Shown: piece by piece, positions 13,009 through 23,300 of the stretch
How the letters are laid out: each line of letters opens with the position of its first letter
How positions within the stretch are numbered: position 1 is the stretch's first letter
Assembly: GCA_035771165.1 (NCBI GenBank)
Contig: JAWNZC010000338.1
Location: 558,001-622,000 of the forward strand
Direction: 5' to 3'
Length of the DNA: 64,000 nucleotides
DNA from: Paragorgia papillata
Taxonomy: Eukaryota; Cnidaria; Anthozoa; Scleralcyonacea; Coralliidae
The notes under the pieces: model-generated
Told to the model about the DNA's origin: nothing
What the model saw: only the letters and a program-made list of their open reading frames with translations
Databases searched by the model: none
Translations under genes and position numbers: made by a program

Positions 13009-14437
13009 TAACCTGAATGTCAGGCCTTTATTTGTTCCCGCCTTCCGCTAAACCAGGCAGCGCGGGCAGAGGTGCGGGCGAGCGAGAAGGCGAGAAAAAT
13101 AAAGGCCTGAGGAAACTCTTATTAAAACCGTCTTCCGCCCACTTTGTTATTTTTTAAAATTAACGAGATATGATTGATATGTGTTGTCAAAAGAACAAAG
13201 CGTATGTTTTGATTTCATCCCACAGAAATATATAGTCTTTCTCCGCGTCTGGTTTTAGTCCAGACTAGTCTAGGTAGACTTGCAATAAATACACGAACTC
13301 GAATTGAAGGCGTTTGTCCATGGTATCTAGACCCGATCTAGAGAAGAAGTCGAAGAATTGGAAAATACGATAAGAAACCGAGAAATTTGACAATTTAAGA
13401 GTATACATATATATTGACATAATAAAAGATAAACACAATTTGATATAGTCTTGATATAGTTTTGACTACTAAATTAATAAAATATATAATTTTGTAGCAC
13501 AGGCTAGAACATTGGAGAAAAGGATCGACTGGATATTGATGTTTTATATTAAAAACAAACGCAATAGTTTGGGAATTATTTTATACAGTTTAGAATTTAA
13601 ATTTTAGAATGCAGGTAGGCCATTAATATGTTGATACATAATTCTAAACACGTCTCAACCGTATAAACTCAGTCATCCACAACTAAGACTAACTGCTCTT
13701 AGATTGCCGTTTTGTAACTTACGGGTCCACTTTAATTTCTGACAACCATTGTTCAGCACTGCCATAAACAACTTGGACTTTCGAATCGGCTTTGCCTTCA
13801 GTAGCCATCGCGGTCCCTGGTGATCGAACGAAGGACCCAAATAGACTGCTTTTCGCAAGGTCTCCACCTGCTACAACGAAATTCCTCACCGTGCCATGTT
13901 GAAGTCGATGAAGTTCAGAGAACACAAATGGCAATATCTGATATATCAGACTTTTACCAAAACCAGTGGCAAAACAGCAAAGACATCTTGGCTGTCAACA
14001 GCGAGCTTTCGAATGCACGTCGTTTGTTCTGGTTTCAAAGACTCATAGCCGAAATGTGTCAATGAATTTAACAAAGCGGTTTCGAAAAATCCTTCTATGG
14101 TTTGATTTCCCGACATAATAAATTATTAAATGAATGAATTGATCACAGAAACGTACACGATAAACAGATTCGAGAAATGGCGATGATCTTGTCACGGTGT
14201 GCACCTTGACGGTGCACCTTTGGGCAAGTTGTTTATCTGAATGAACCAATCAAAATCCTTACTTCAATTAGTCAGCCAATCAGAGCTCCCGTCCATGAGA
14301 TGACGGAGTCCCAACAGTTTTGTTAGGAGTTTCCTCAGGCCTTTATTTTTCTCGCCTTCTCGCTCGCCCGCACCTCTGCCCGCGCTGCCAGGTTTAGCGG
14401 AAGGCGGGAACAAATAAAGGCCTGACATTCAGGTTAC
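13009..14437 (-). mobile_element. TIR DNA transposon carrying helicase fragment
   Basis: About 1.43 kb with inverted termini of roughly 115 bp, starting TAACCTGAATGTCAGGCC and running to TAAAGGCCTGAGGAAACTC, with the inverse at 14318-14436. The tetranucleotide GCTC flanks it at 13005-13008 and 14438-14441. The empty site survives in the paralogous repeat at about 10257 (GTTTGCTCCTGC). The body contains a broken RecQ-like helicase exon. No transposase domain was recognised, so the superfamily is unassigned. Confidence 0.8.
13723..14115 (-). pseudogene. RecQ-like DEAD helicase fragment in transposon
   Basis: Starting from the ATG at 14113-14115 the minus strand reads a Q-motif-like segment (HFGYESLKPEQ), then a Walker A motif of the RecQ type (LP-GFGKS). 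One base is missing inside the Walker A motif near 14000, which shifts the frame. Reading continues as SLIYQILPFVF in the next frame and, after a scrambled stretch, as QVVYGSAEQWLS, which resembles the region between motifs Ia and II in RecQ-like helicases. A splice-donor-like GTAAGT follows at 13722. Motif II (DEAH) and everything downstream are absent. The piece lies wholly between the TIRs of the 13.0-14.4 kb element, so it is probably cargo or a remnant of the autonomous parent and not a host gene. Confidence 0.65.
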
Positions 14438-14504
14438 GCTCCTGCTTTAATGGTTTCGTCTATACACGACTGACGGCTTTATTTATAGGTATACCGATGT
14501 AAAA

Positions 14505-16365
14505 ATGGTAATTATATTTAACAATTATTCACCGAAGTGGAGGTGAATATAGTTTAACAATTATTCGCCGAAGACGGGGTGAATATCGGTGTTTATTATA
14601 TGGCACAAGTTACTTCCGTTGAAATCGCGTGTTCTCATTGGCCGAGACGTGTCACGTGCCGGTCGATTACGGATTTTGTCAGCCATGTTGTTTGCAACTA
14701 AACAACGGAGGAAAACCGCAAGAATTTTGTGAATTCAATAACCTGAGGACTAAATTATGGAAATTACGGAAAAAATCAGAGCTCGGTCTTTTATGCACAG
14801 CCCTCGCCCTACGGGCTCGGTCCGTACTGTCAAGACCTCGGTCTGATATTTTTCCGTAATGACCGCGCTCTCGGTTAATAAGAAGTTATTATTCACCGAT
14901 ATTCACTGAGCCTGAGGCGAATAATTGTTTTAGTATAAATACACATTTTCGTACTTTTAGGAACAACATTTTCTTTAAAATTGTTAATTTCCTCGTCTGT
15001 CGCATTGACAACTTGGCTGGCGCCTGGCGGCCATTTTTAATAAAACGCTGTAGGTGATTATCGAGAATTAATCCGAAGTAGCTCGACCAATCAGCGCGCG
15101 TGATTTTCTATAATCACCTGCATGTATTTATACTTAATAACAATTATTCACCGAAGTGGAGGTGAATAGTGCTGGATATTCGCCAAGCCGCTTCGGCAAG
15201 GTGAATATCTACACTATTCACCGACACTGAGGTGAATAATTGTTTTAGCATATGCCTCATAAATGAAATAACAAGTTTAACATTCTTATATTCTTCGGTA
15301 TTTAAAACAAGACACGGCTGCTGGCAACTTGGGCACTAACGGCACTTGGCGTACTCGATATTTGTCGACAAAACAGTTTTTACAACTTTTGAATATATTA
15401 ATGGGTAGAAAATTGTAAAGAAACATACCTGTGGACACTCTTCTACTTAATTTTGTTGACTTTTCCCATTATTCTACAACATCAGCCTTGTTTATCGACA
15501 AAATCTCCGCTTCGGTAAACAAAGCAAAACTGTCCGCCATTTTGTTTTGCCCGCAGGTGAATAGTGCCGGATATCCCGAGCTAGAGGAACCAATCAGATT
15601 GCCTGAAAAGCACTATTCACCTGCGAGGTATATACCAATGCTGGATAGCGGCGATATCTATTCTACACGTACTAGCTATATATTCACCGACACTGAGGTG
15701 AATAATTGTTTTAGCATATACCTCCTAAATGAAATAAAAAGTTTAACATTCTTATATTTTTCTTTATTTCCATGCAAAAGCAACAAGACACGGCCGCTAA
15801 CAACTTGGCGTACTCGATATTTGTCGGCAAAACAGTTTTTACAACTTTTGAATAAATTGATGGCTAGAAAATTGTAAAGAAACATACCTGTGGATACTCT
15901 TCTACTTAATTTTGTTGCCTTTTCTCGTTATTCTACTACATCAGTGGGTAAACAAAGCAAAACTGGCCGCCATTTTGTTTTGGCCGCAGGTGAATAGTGC
16001 AGGATATCCCGAGCTAGAGGAACCAATCAGATTGCGTGAAAAGCACTATTCACCTGCGAGGTATATGCTAATTAACAATTATTCGCCAAAGGCGAGGTGA
16101 ATATCGGTAAAAAGGTTATTATTCACCGATATTCACTGAGCCTGAGATGAATAATTGTTTTAGTATAAATACACATTTTCGTACTTTAGGTAAAGCATTT
16201 CCTTAAAAATTGTTAATTTCCTCGTCTGTCGCGCATTGAGAAATTGGCCGGCGGCCATTTTGAATAAACGCTGTAACGCTGTAGGTGATTATCGAGAACT
16301 AGTCCGAAGTAGCTCGACGTGCGATTTTCTATAATCACCTGTGTATTTGTACTAAATACTAATAT
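14505..16365. mobile_element. cluster of GGTGAATA-type MITEs
   Basis: Several overlapping copies share the signatures AACAATTATTC(A/G)CCGA and GGTGAATAATTGTTTTAG (about 14519, 14890, 15138, 15225, 15690, 16075, 16125). Longer duplicated blocks are CTGTAGGTGATTATCGAGAA at about 15050 and 16280, and AAGAAACATACCTGTGGA at about 15418 and 15880. The pieces are inverted relative to each other, indicating serial nested insertions into repeat copy 4. The 148-residue frame at 15431 runs across these repeats and is not considered a gene. Confidence 0.75.
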
Positions 16366-17493
16366 AGTCGAGTATATACCGGATAGGTTTTCGTTCCTGC
16401 ATAAAAAGCGTAGGGACGGGTCCTTTGTGTAATGTTTTCGCCGGCTTTGACTTGCGACCACAAGACCAATTGTTCAACCAGTTCTGACCGGTTGTGAGAG
16501 TTTTTGTTGCGACACTCATAATTATATTAATATTCAAGTTGATAACAGAAAACACACTAAAACCAATACTAATACGAGAGTTGACTTATAACTTATAACA
16601 TTCCCACGCATATTACTAATTACTTCAAATACATTCATAGATACGGATTTTCACTGGATATCCAGTAAATATGACTGATATCACAAACCAGAACGTCATC
16701 ACGAACTTTTCATGCATACCATGCAAAGAATCAAAGATATATCTGGCATTTTATGAATTTCGCTATAGCTTTCACGGTACTTTTCTCAATGGAGAACACG
16801 AACTTAATTTCCCAATGGTGGATACGTGACATAACAGCTTTGTTTTACTATATTCCGAGAACATTTTGTATTTTAATTACTAGAAACTAGCAATCTGCAA
16901 TTTACTTCCAGCGTAATATATTCATAATCAAATATCGGGTAAGTGCATGCAAACAAATAATGTCAAGCAATGTATTGCTTCCAATTTACGCCTCTTTTTC
17001 TACGAATAAGGTAACTAATAATTTATTTGTGAGTCATGTAACTCTATAACGAAGAGATTATTACGTAAACATGTTTTGAAGTTAATCTTCATATGATTGA
17101 AATTATATAGATGATGCTCGTACATATTTAACTTTGTTAATGTACGATAAGATATCTTATCTATTTCTGGATATAAAGTGTAGCAGTACACGTTATATCA
17201 TGACGTCATATACTTAATGGAAGTAGAGATTTGCGTCTCCTGCATGCAAGTACGTTAATCCAGATATATATATATGCGTTGAGCTCTTTACGTGAAATAT
17301 CTATACAGCAAAATATATTCTCACCTGGACTCTTTATATAGTTTCTTCGAATAATAAAAACGTTTGTTAAGCTAGATAATAATCATATCTTGTAGTTTTA
17401 ACTAAAATTTGTAATAAAAAAGTTTGCTATATGCAGTGCACTTATGCAGTTAAAATCCATAAACCGTCTAAACTTTGGTCTAGCCATAGTTAA

Positions 17494-18032
17494 AGTGCCT
17501 ATAACCCCTAGAATTTTAGTTTTCCAAGTAGTAGAGCCAAAATTAGCTGAATAGTTCTTTTACAGTTTTTAATTTGGTCCATTCGTTTCGAAGATATCTC
17601 GCTTCAAATATTGCAAGAAATCGCTATTTTGAATGATCCCGCTAGAAATGTTTGGAAATTGCAAAGAGCCTGGTACCTACATGATGTGACGTAGCTTAAG
17701 GGACGGAATTTTCTCAGTGACAGTGTTGGTTCTGTTGCAATGTTGTATACGCTGTCATCGAAGCGAAAAAAATGCCAGATAGATGTGTTGTTTTTGGGTG
17801 TTCTAACGAATCCGACTTGACGAAAGGAATTTCACTCGCGTCCCTTAAGCTACGTCATCGCGTTGCTCGTCCCAGTTCTCTTTAATTTGCGTTTTTTTCT
17901 TGCTAATAGCGGTACTTAAATGTCAATATCTTCGAAACGAAAGGCCCAAATCAAAAACTGTAAAAGAACTATTCAGCTAATTTTGGCTCTACTACTTGGA
18001 AAACTAAAAACATTCTAGGGGTTATAGGCACT
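17494..18032 (+). mobile_element. TTAA-flanked, Kolobok-like element with THAP remnant
   Basis: 539 bp with inverted termini AGTGCCTATAACCCCTAGAA and its inverse (arms about 120 bp, with the CTGTAAAAGAACTATTCAGC block). Exact TTAA duplications lie at 17490-17493 and 18033-18036, and the uninterrupted TTAA survives in the sister MITE at about 61356. TTAA targets occur in piggyBac and Kolobok; Kolobok transposases carry THAP domains and a THAP start is present inside, which favours Kolobok (inference). Confidence 0.8.
17772..17843 (+). pseudogene. THAP zinc-finger N-terminus fragment
   Basis: The ATG at 17772 opens MPDRCVVFGCSNESDLTKGI, matching the start of C2CH THAP domains: a Cys pair (residues 5 and 10), the conserved Asn after the second Cys, and the GIS segment. 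The reading frame runs directly into the right inverted arm after about 24 residues, so the His/second Cys half is absent. It is a transposase stub left in a non-autonomous element. Confidence 0.7.
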
Positions 18033-18173
18033 TTAATAGAACATATACATGGTTTGGAAACTCGTCAAAAGTGATTGTTCTATGTTTTTGTTCAAGTTTA
18101 TGGAAATTTGTGCAATTTCACGGTATTCTATTTTCTGTATAATGAAGCAGTCATTCAATAGCAACGCTTGGGT

Positions 18174-18263
18174 CAACCTCGTACCCAGGGTCTTATCTCC
18201 ACTCCCCTGCCCTCCCCTGCTCCCTGGGCGGGGAGCGGAGATAAGACCCTGGGTACGAGGTTG
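18174..18263. mobile_element. 90-bp MULE-like MITE with 9-bp TSD
   Basis: Inverted termini CAACCTCGTACCCAGGGTCT and AGACCCTGGGTACGAGGTTG. The 9-bp duplication CGCTTGGGT lies at 18165-18173 and 18264-18272. The sister MITE at about 61488 has the empty site (CGCTTGGGT once). Same termini as the 41.0-43.8 kb element. Confidence 0.9.
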
Positions 18264-19109
18264 CGCTTGGGTTTAATTAGTCATGAGTTGCTTCATCGTC
18301 ACGTGTTGTGGTGCTTCATCGTCACGTGTCCATAGAAAGGAACTCCATTGTCAGTTCAACATGACCATGCTTCATGTTGAAAGACAATAGAGCTTCCAAA
18401 CCATGTATATGTTCTGTTAGCTATGGTCCAGCTTTCATATACCTGCATCAATACTTAACTTTCAGCAAGTATGGTAATACGTTTAGCTTTCAGAAGACGT
18501 TTATTAAATAAATTTAACAAACAATGAACAATATAATTATACCGCTTCTATCACTGACAGAACACGTATTCATGCTGGTGCATAATAAGCCCAATAAGAT
18601 TTGTACTATCATTTTAACTTAATATAACATTGTTGGTACAATCTTTTTTTTTATCGTATAATAAATTAAAATTGTCAACAAGGTTGTTATATAGCACACT
18701 TTCATAATTAATATACGATCATATCACGTCACGATGTGTTGTCGCCCACATGAGTATATGGAAGCTTCTAGTTTCAGCAAATAACCATCAAATTATAATT
18801 AAGAACGTATAAGTTTCGAATTAAGTTTGTATAAGTCGATCATGATATGTGCGTCTCGTTTTGCTTTTTTAGTTTTTGCTAAAAATATACATTGCTTTGA
18901 AGCGGCAAATCGTCGACAAAATTCACTGTAAATTGTCCAGCTATAATTGTCTGATTTCTCATTCATAGGCCTACATTCATATTATTTGTTATTAGCATAA
19001 ATTTAATGGACAAATGTGTGCTGACCACTTCTTTCCCCAAAATTTTCACTAAAGGCAAAAGCTAAGAAAAAGTGTATAAAGTAGCCAAAGATCATTTACG
19101 TTAACTGTT

Positions 19110-20156
19110 CTGGCAACCAACGTTTATTTGAGTAATGCCAAATATAAACATAGGCATAGCGTGCACATCGAAATGGTAGCTACTCTTGCCTGTCAAATAT
19201 CTAACTTGGTTAAATTATAACTTTTGCACTTTAGATATGGCAGCGCCTCTATTTCTTGTAAAATTATATCTTGGTCGTGCAAGCTCTCTATCGTACATTT
19301 GCATAATTGAAAAAGTGCATAAAGTTGTTGCAAACAATATAGCTTTATCTGTGATCTGTCACTATACGTATATATTCGACGCAATTCTCCACTCGCAGTA
19401 ATTTGTCGCATTTTTTAAATATTTAACGTAAATAGACCTAAATACTCGATGTAAATCATATAACCACTATAACCACTATAGCATGATGTTGCTATAGTTC
19501 AAACAAAACGTTAGAACATCAGCAAGCAATTGAATTGCTATAATTAGTTCATCACTGTCACTAAATCACGTCGCCAGAACCGGATAAAATAAGCTAGTCC
19601 GAGCGCTTTTTCAGTACAATACACAGATATGATTATTTCATTATACTAAACAATTACGTTATTTTCACCGTGCACATGTTTGCCATAACGTGAACAAAGA
19701 TAGAACAAAGACTTTCGCCGAGTTTACAGTTCGCAAACACATTTATAATTCACGATTTGCTGGTGAACTGGATAACATTTTTAAATCTGCATTTTGAAAT
19801 CATGAAAACACAAAAACTTGATGCAAAAAATGAACATCTCTTTTATTTTATTCTATTTTAACCATGCATGCAGACTTAGATTACTCGTTTGAGAAGCAAG
19901 ATCAGACACTTATTTGCCGTGTTTTATTAGGGAACTTCAAACACTGGAAAACAATATATAAACCTCCGGGGCTACACCCCGGTTTTCATTTTTCCGTTGA
20001 AATAGTGTACGTATTCCCATGCATTGGATGAGATGCGTCACGCGCCGATCGATTATTTTCCGTAATCGACCGTCGATACCGCTCGGTCTGATATTTCTCC
20101 GTAATGACCGCACTCTCGCGGTTAATAAGAAATTAGTTAATATTGCATGTTTTACG
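19110..20156. other. 3' flank of transporter gene with decayed repeats
   Basis: Mostly unassigned AT-rich sequence. At about 19920-20130 a decayed MITE shares TCTGATATTTCTCCGTAATGACCGC with the 14.6-14.9 kb cluster. No coding exon was recognised. Confidence 0.45.
19923..19928 (-). terminator. candidate polyadenylation signal, transporter gene
   Basis: AATAAA on the minus strand about 230 bp downstream of the transporter stop codon. It lies in MITE-derived sequence, so its use is unproven. Confidence 0.35.
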
Positions 20157-20386
20157 TTAATAATCTTTGACAATTTGTTGTAGAGAGGTATATGACCCAA
20201 ACACAAGTAAAATTATTCCACATATCATTAAGGCAATGTTTTTAGCAACACAAAATTTTGACAGTCTTTCGTGCAATAATATGGTGTTTGCTACGGCAGG
20301 AAAAATAAATCCAATGATTGACACCGAACTAATTCCGACCAAGGACATTAAGTTGGCAAGTTGGGGAACCACAACTGAAATTCCAC
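20157..20386 (-). CDS. transporter exon 9 (TM10-TM11, stop)
   Basis: Acceptor TTATATACAG, then GISVVVPQLANLMSLVGISS, a helix with FIFPAVANTILL, and a last helix NIALMICGIILLVFGSY ending TSLQQIVKDY and a stop at 20157-20159. The LxSLVG-S...FPxx pattern is the classic PAT C-terminal signature. Confidence 0.95.
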
Positions 20387-23300
20387 CTGTATATAAAAAA
20401 AAACAGATTACGTGTTAAATAATCGAACCATTAAGAATACTAAAGGTTAGTACAGCCTTTAAGTGGTCGGCACTAAATGCATTACGTAATGCCTATGTAA
20501 CTTTGAAATAGTTTATAATAATCTTTGGCACTTTCTGATTTATCATCAATTAAGTTCAATTCTAAAGTTAGGATCACGTTAGGTTCACAGTAAGTAAGTA
20601 AGGGAGTTTGCTTTGAACTGTCAACAGACTTTTTTAAGAAAAATTTACTCAATTCCCAAACTTTCCCTGTTAAATCACTTTTTAAAGGGCATATGACTCG
20701 AAAATTAAGTTTGTCTTATGAAAAGAACATTTAAAATGATAAAATAACATCTTTTGCAGTTTTTGGTTTCCTCGCTTCGTTTTTGAGATATTCCAGCTTG
20801 TTTGATACGCAAATGACACAACTTTTTACGTCACATGTGCATAATGAGTTATCAGAAAAGGTTACATATCTCTGCTAAAATGAAAACATGGGCTTAAGTC
20901 AAAGGAAGCATGTGCGTGTTTCTACCTACAACACCAAACATGTAGAATTCCAAGTGATTTCGTTTCACAACAGCAAAGATATGTAACCTTCTCTCGGTAA
21001 ATCATAATACTCATTATGCACGTGTGACGTAAAAAGTTGTGTCATTTGCATATCAAACAAACTGTAATATCTCAAAAACGAAGCAAGGAAACCAAAAAAA
21101 GCAAAAGATGTTATTTTATCATTTTAAATGTTCTTTTCAATAAGACAAACTTAATTTTCGAGTCATATGCCCTTTCACAAATTTAATTTGGGTGTTCCTA
21201 GACATACGTTAAAGGGGGACTACATGCAGTCCGTTATTTTTTTATTTTTGCGTATGTTCTTTAATTTTTTTGTTGGAGACTCTACCGGAAATCTTATCGG
21301 CTACTGTACGCTGCCAATAGTTGCAATTTGATCTTGTTTGTAAAAGATGGCAAATTGTCAGATACAAATATAATACCCTTTCGTCTAGCACTGGTATAGC
21401 ATGAAACAATATTTGCCACCAGAAGTACCTCTAAAGTATCTTAGAACATAGATGTAATATATATAACGGCGTTTCTGATTGGCTACAGTTGGTTACGTTC
21501 AAACGTAATGAGAAACTAATTTTTATTCAGAAAAATAAACATTGTTTTCCATTGTTTTAATTATGTATGATTCTCTGTTATAAAATAAATGGTTCATGGT
21601 TTGGCGAGCGCCATTAAGTTATGGATGCACTTGGGAAGTTGGAGAGCACTCAAAAATCTAGACTTCTCCTCGACCAACTCTTACGCTTTTTTCGTGCTCT
21701 CCGAACTTCCCGATGGAGCACGCCAACTCGCCAAACCATGGAAAAAGTTTTAAGAAGAAGGCAAGCTAAGGACAGATCAGAAAGTTGCCGTTGTCGGTTG
21801 CTTAATTTGTAGGCTGAGGGAATCTGTAGTAAGTCTTCGAACGAATTTGTCCATATATTTCAATCTACAGACACGTGTTTCTCACCAGTGTAGCTTGGAA
21901 CAGTCTAGATGTGGGAACATCACTTACATATATACCCAAGCAATTGCCAGTGATAACTGCTTGTGGATAATATAAGTATAGTGCGCACATGAGAGCATGA
22001 GGTGGTATAGGGCCAGAACAGAACTTGATTATCAACAATAGAATAGTCACCAGCGTTATTCGGAGTGGAATTAGTAAGCTGTCTAGAAAGAGTTACTTAC
22101 ATGCGGTTGTTAATAGAAACATTCTCACTAAGACAGACATTAGTGTGCGACGTTCTTCAGGGATTTGTGCTACTAAAGTAGGCAACACGATATCAAACGC
22201 AATGAATGAAATTAGACAAATACTAACACAACCAGTTAATCCCATGAATACTTTTAGAACTGAAAGATACCTAAAAGATATTAAAATAGGATATAAATTA
22301 AGGCGTTGAAAAAACGAAACGAAACAAAAGTGAATGCGTTGGAAATCTTCTATACTTTTAACCCTAAGCCAAGGATATGTCAAACAGTGAAATAAAAGTA
22401 TAGTGTGCTGCGTAGGCAGTGTTGAAATACAAATCGAAATATAGTAAGGTTTGAGTACTGCCGAAAATATTGAAAGAAAATTTCTCTCTGACGAAGGGCC
22501 TTCGCTCGAAACGTTAGAAACTTCGTTCAATATTTTGGCGGCAGTATACTCAAACCTTACTATATTTCGACAAGGATATGTCATATTAATTTTGTGGACA
22601 ATTTCCTTTTGGTTAAAGTACACTTGTACTGAGAAAGTATTTATAAATATTTGTTTGCAGAAACCGACTTACCACGTTAATGGTAGATTAAGAATAATAG
22701 AATCTTCACATTTATCTTGACAGGCAGCGTAACCGATTGAGCCCATTAAAGAATACACAACTACAACTATGCTCATGGTCCAATTTATGACGAGTGGCGT
22801 TTGTTTGGGCTTTCTCATTACGTTTTCCATTATAAGAATCTAAAAATAGAAAAAAATGAAATTAAATACATACACATGCATAGACATACATACATATAAT
22901 ACGGTTTTTTTCAAGCTTTCTAAACGAAAAATATTGACATGCAGAGCAAAGTGAAAAGGTGGTAATCTGCCGGCACGATTAGTTTTATAAGAACGGGCGA
23001 AGCCCTTCATCGATGTAAAGTGAGGTCCTTATCGAAATCGAGTCTAGGGAACCCTAAAAATATCGGATATATTAAGTTAAATTCTATAACTTTAACCTAA
23101 CTCAAATCCAGGAATTAACTTAAACGGATTACTGAAATATCAAGCGGTAACAGCTTCCTATATGTAGGACTATACTTATAGGCAAATGATTCCACGCATC
23201 TTAACATGTATAATGTATGAGGCTTTAGGTTTAAAGGTGACCTTTGAGAGCTAGCACTTCATGCCCCAGAATACAAGAACTAAAGAAACATATATAAAGA

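Larger units (their letters stand above)
17487..18427. mobile_element. hairpin MITE interrupted by two other elements
   Basis: Termini CATAGTTAATAGAACATATA (left, split) and ATGTTCTGTTAGCTATG (right) match the intact copy at 61351-61648. The left terminus is split by the TTAA element at 17494-18032, and the body is split by the 90-bp MULE-like MITE at 18174-18263. The internal GCTTCATCGTCACGTGT motif is doubled in both copies. Confidence 0.85.
4600..19110. repeat. tandem array of a ~2.3-kb non-coding repeat (~4.5 copies)
   Basis: A fixed order of landmarks recurs. TAATCATGTCACGACGTG occurs near 5090, 7515, 9792 and 12537 (degenerate at 18725). AACCGTCAA(C/T)AAAACAC occurs near 5250, 7725, 9988 and 12730. 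CTTAACAGTCTAGGTCAAGG occurs near 7898, 10173 and 12916. GATAAGATATCTTATCTC occurs near 6750, 10990 and 17150. Undisturbed spacing is about 2.28 kb (7465 to 9745); longer spacings are explained by inserted elements annotated separately. There is no conserved reading frame between copies, so this is satellite-like DNA and not a gene cluster. Confidence 0.85.

Noticed and set aside
15431..15877. 148-residue frame as a possible gene
   Set aside because: It crosses several copies of the GGTGAATA MITE family, and a similar stretch recurs at 15912.
22093..22623. 176-residue minus-strand frame as one gene
   Set aside because: Only its end (22101-22270) is transporter exon 8; the rest is intron and an inverted-repeat MITE with no transporter similarity.
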